A stretch of 64,000 nt of DNA. It comes from Mycolicibacter arupensis (GTDB taxonomy: Bacteria > Actinomycetota > Actinomycetes > Mycobacteriales > Mycobacteriaceae). Location: positions 1 through 64,000 of the forward strand of contig NZ_MVHH01000001.1 in the NCBI RefSeq assembly GCF_002086515.1. Reading direction: 5' to 3'. The translations under genes were made by a program, and so were the position numbers. The stretch's first letter is position 1. Every line of letters begins with the position of its first letter. The notes under the pieces are model-generated. The model ran no database searches and had not been told where the DNA came from. It saw nothing but the letters and a program-made list of their open reading frames with translations. Positions 61,898 to 64,000 of this stretch are shown in pieces.

Positions 61898-63123
61898 GCG
61901 ATCCTTTGTGGTTGATGCTGGTCAAGGTGCTGGGCATCTTCTTGTTTCTGCTCTTGACGGTTGTGCTGGCCATCGTCATCGAGCGAAAAGTCGTGGGCCG
62001 CATGCAGATGCGTCCCGGCCCCAACCGCGTCGGCCCTAAAGGCTGGCTGCAGAGCCTGGCCGATGCCATCAAGCTGGCGCTTAAAGAGGACATCACCCCG
62101 TTCAACGTCGACCGCGCAATCTACGCGCTGGCCCCGATCATCTCGACCGTGCCGGCCATCACCGCGTTCGCGGTGATCCCCCTGGGCCCGGAAGTCAGCA
62201 TCTTCGGTCATCACACCGCGCTGCAGCTTGCGGACCTGCCGATCGCAGTGCTGTTCGTGCTGGCGATGTCCTCGATCGGGGTCTACGGGATCATCCTGGC
62301 CGGGTGGTCGTCCGGCTCTGTCTACCCACTGCTCGGCGGCATCCGCTCCACCGCCCAGGTGATCTCCTACGAAGTCGCGATGGGCCTGGCGTTCGCGTCG
62401 GTGTTCCTCTATGCCGGCACCATGGCGACCTCGGGCATCGTGGCGGCCCAGGATCGGATGTGGTTCGCCTTCCTGCTGATGCCGGCGTTCCTGGTCTATC
62501 TGACCGCGATGGTCGGTGAGACCAACCGGGCGCCCTTCGACCTGCCCGAAGCCGAAGGCGAACTGGTCGGCGGATTCCACACCGAGTACTCCTCTTTGAA
62601 GTTCGCCCTGTTCTTCCTCGCCGAGTACATCAACATGACCACGGTTTCGGCCGTGGCGGTCACGCTGTTCCTCGGCGGGTGGCACGCGCCGTTCCCGCTC
62701 AACATGTGGGCCGCGGCCAACACCGGCTGGTGGCCGCTGTTGTGGTTCACGCTCAAGCTCTGGGGCTTCATCTTCGTCTACATCTGGTTGCGGGGCACCC
62801 TGCCCCGGCTGCGCTACGACCAGTTCATGGCGCTGGGCTGGAAGATCCTCATCCCGGTGGCGCTGGCCTGGGTGCTGGTCGCCGCGGGAATGCGCACCCT
62901 GCGCAATAGCGGCTACGAGCATTGGCAGCCTGCGCTGGCCGCCATCAGTACCGTGACCACCCTCGTAGTCCTGGTGTTCCTCCATCGGCGATTCAGCGCG
63001 CTCAACGCCCGCCTCGACGAGTCCACCGCCGCGGTCCCCACCGTCGCCACCGAGGGTTCGTTCCCGACACCACCGCTGCCCCAACGCGGTTCACCGCGGA
63101 TCAAGGAGGACGTCAATGGCTAG
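61894..63123 (+). CDS. nuoH: NADH-quinone oxidoreductase subunit H
   Basis: A 409-residue membrane subunit with about eight TM helices that joins the quinone site to the pump. Motifs are [42 protein letters not shown] (loop signature) and [11 protein letters not shown]. The C-terminal tail is longer than in E. coli, as in other mycobacteria. ATG at 61894 overlaps the nuoG stop. Confidence 0.96.
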   Translation: MSDPLWLMLVKVLGIFLFLLLTVVLAIVIERKVVGRMQMRPGPNRVGPKGWLQSLADAIKLALKEDITPFNVDRAIYALAPIISTVPAITAFAVIPLGPEVSIFGHHTALQLADLPIAVLFVLAMSSIGVYGIILAGWSSGSVYPLLGGIRSTAQVISYEVAMGLAFASVFLYAGTMATSGIVAAQDRMWFAFLLMPAFLVYLTAMVGETNRAPFDLPEAEGELVGGFHTEYSSLKFALFFLAEYINMTTVSAVAVTLFLGGWHAPFPLNMWAAANTGWWPLLWFTLKLWGFIFVYIWLRGTLPRLRYDQFMALGWKILIPVALAWVLVAAGMRTLRNSGYEHWQPALAAISTVTTLVVLVFLHRRFSALNARLDESTAAVPTVATEGSFPTPPLPQRGSPRIKEDVNG

Positions 63124-63685
63124 CCTGCGAGACGCCCTGGCCGGGTTCGGCGTCACCTGGAAGACGATGTTCAAACGGCCGATCAACGACGGCTATCCCG
63201 AGAAGAAGAAGCCGACGGCGCCGCGCTACCACGGCCGCCACCAGCTCAACCGGCATCCGGATGGGCTGGAGAAGTGCATCGGGTGCGAGCTGTGCGCCTG
63301 GGCGTGCCCGGCCGACGCCATCTATGTCGAAGCCGCCGACAACACCGACCAGGAGCGCTTCTCCCCCGGCGAACGTTATGGCCGGGTGTACCAGATCAAC
63401 TATCTGCGCTGCATCGGCTGCGGACTGTGTATCGAGGCCTGCCCCACCCGGGCACTGACCATGACCAACAACTACGAGATGGCCGCCGACAACCGCGCCG
63501 AGCTGATCTGGGAACGCGACCAACTGCTGGCCCCGCTACAACCCGGCATGATCGCGCCGCCGCACGCGATGCCACCCGGCGCCACCGAGAAGGACTACTA
63601 CCTGGGCAGGGTGAGCCCGGCCGGCCTCGATGAGGACCCGGACCTGTTCGTCATGCTCGACCGGGTGAAGCAGGGTAAAGCCTGA
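63116..63685 (+). CDS. nuoI: NADH-quinone oxidoreductase subunit I
   Basis: A 189-residue ferredoxin-type subunit with two [4Fe-4S] motifs, [15 protein letters not shown] and [15 protein letters not shown], that carry electrons towards NuoB. It starts 8 nt before the nuoH stop. Its stop shares a base with the nuoJ start (TGATG). Confidence 0.96.
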   Translation: MASLRDALAGFGVTWKTMFKRPINDGYPEKKKPTAPRYHGRHQLNRHPDGLEKCIGCELCAWACPADAIYVEAADNTDQERFSPGERYGRVYQINYLRCIGCGLCIEACPTRALTMTNNYEMAADNRAELIWERDQLLAPLQPGMIAPPHAMPPGATEKDYYLGRVSPAGLDEDPDLFVMLDRVKQGKA

Positions 63686-64000
63686 TGAGCACCACACTGG
63701 CGGCCGCCGACATCGTGGTGCGCACCTCAACCGGGGAAGCGGTCACTTTCTGGGCGCTGGGCGTTATCGCCGTGATCGGTGCCATCGGCGTGGTCACCGC
63801 CGCCAAGGCGGTGTACTCGGCCCTGTTCCTGGCGATGACGATGCTGATCCTGGCGGTGTTCTACTTCGTCCAGGACGCGATGTTCCTCGGTGTGGTGCAG
63901 ATCGTCGTCTACACCGGCGCGGTGATGATGCTGTTCCTGTTCGTGATGATGCTGATCGGTGTGGACTCCGCCGAATCACTGGTGGAGACCCTGCGCGGCC
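63685..64000 (+). CDS. nuoJ: NADH-quinone oxidoreductase subunit J (5' part)
   Basis: The first 105 codons of nuoJ, open to the window edge. It begins [15 protein letters not shown] and has TM helices with ALGVIAVIGAIGVVTAAKAVYSAL and VQIVVYTGAVMMLFLFVMMLIG, the NuoJ signature. Cut by the end of the window, not by a mutation. The remaining subunits (K-N) are expected downstream. Confidence 0.93.
   Translation, partial: MSTTLAAADIVVRTSTGEAVTFWALGVIAVIGAIGVVTAAKAVYSALFLAMTMLILAVFYFVQDAMFLGVVQIVVYTGAVMMLFLFVMMLIGVDSAESLVETLRG

Overview
The window is chromosomal DNA from a mycobacterium (family Mycobacteriaceae; species not resolved). The evidence is the high GC content, many GTG starts and apparently leaderless starts, a PPE-PPW protein, several FadE acyl-CoA dehydrogenases and P450s, and blocks in the same gene order that I recall around Rv3058c-Rv3063, Rv3100c-Rv3106, Rv3137-Rv3140 and Rv3143-Rv3154 of Mycobacterium tuberculosis. 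No insertion sequence, prophage or CRISPR array was seen. All family assignments come from reading motifs and from recalled family sequences; no database search was run.

Layout. 0-12 kb: a TetR regulator divergent from two tandem CYP136-type P450s that share the same operator-like palindrome; a stand-alone LeuA regulatory-domain protein downstream of a PoxB-type enzyme; an SDR-fadE22 pair; and cstA-ybdD. 12-19 kb: an L,D-transpeptidase, then a catabolic island (CYP125-like P450 and MBL hydrolase, divergent from a FadR regulator, class II aldolase, amidohydrolase and 2-hydroxyacid dehydrogenase). 19-25 kb: a small secreted protein, tRNA-Ala(GGC), a GreA-like factor, an MFS-PucR-amino-acid-oxidase operon and a DUF488 remnant. 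25-26 kb: a PPE-PPW gene with a good IdeR box. 26-35 kb: a meta-cleavage aromatic or steroid-type cluster (flavin hydroxylase, ring-cleavage dioxygenase, C-C hydrolase, aldolase, acylating acetaldehyde dehydrogenase, two other dehydrogenases) around a TetR gene and two tandem operator copies.

35-43 kb is core housekeeping DNA: ssrA (tmRNA), smpB, ftsX, ftsE, a proline-rich membrane protein, an MscS channel, prfB, fprA, hisN. The tmRNA appears to encode a 19-residue tag, seven codons longer than the tag I recall for M. tuberculosis. 43-46 kb: fadE24-fadE23 behind a tandem-repeat operator candidate. 46-53.5 kb: an eight-gene, mostly translationally coupled operon that I do not recognise as a described pathway. 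It holds a homogentisate-dioxygenase-like cupin, alpha/beta hydrolase, type III CoA-transferase, HMG-CoA-lyase-like enzyme, TetR, acyl-CoA dehydrogenase, APH-type kinase and DUF6285 protein. The last three resemble the LvaC/LvaA/LvaB set that handles 4-hydroxyacyl-CoAs. 53.6-64 kb: a receiver-only regulator, a 57-bp tandem repeat, and the nuoA-J part of the complex I operon, cut by the window edge inside nuoJ.

The strongest leads are the 46-53.5 kb operon, the long tmRNA tag, the IdeR-boxed PPE gene and the attenuator-like leader in front of the LeuA-domain gene.
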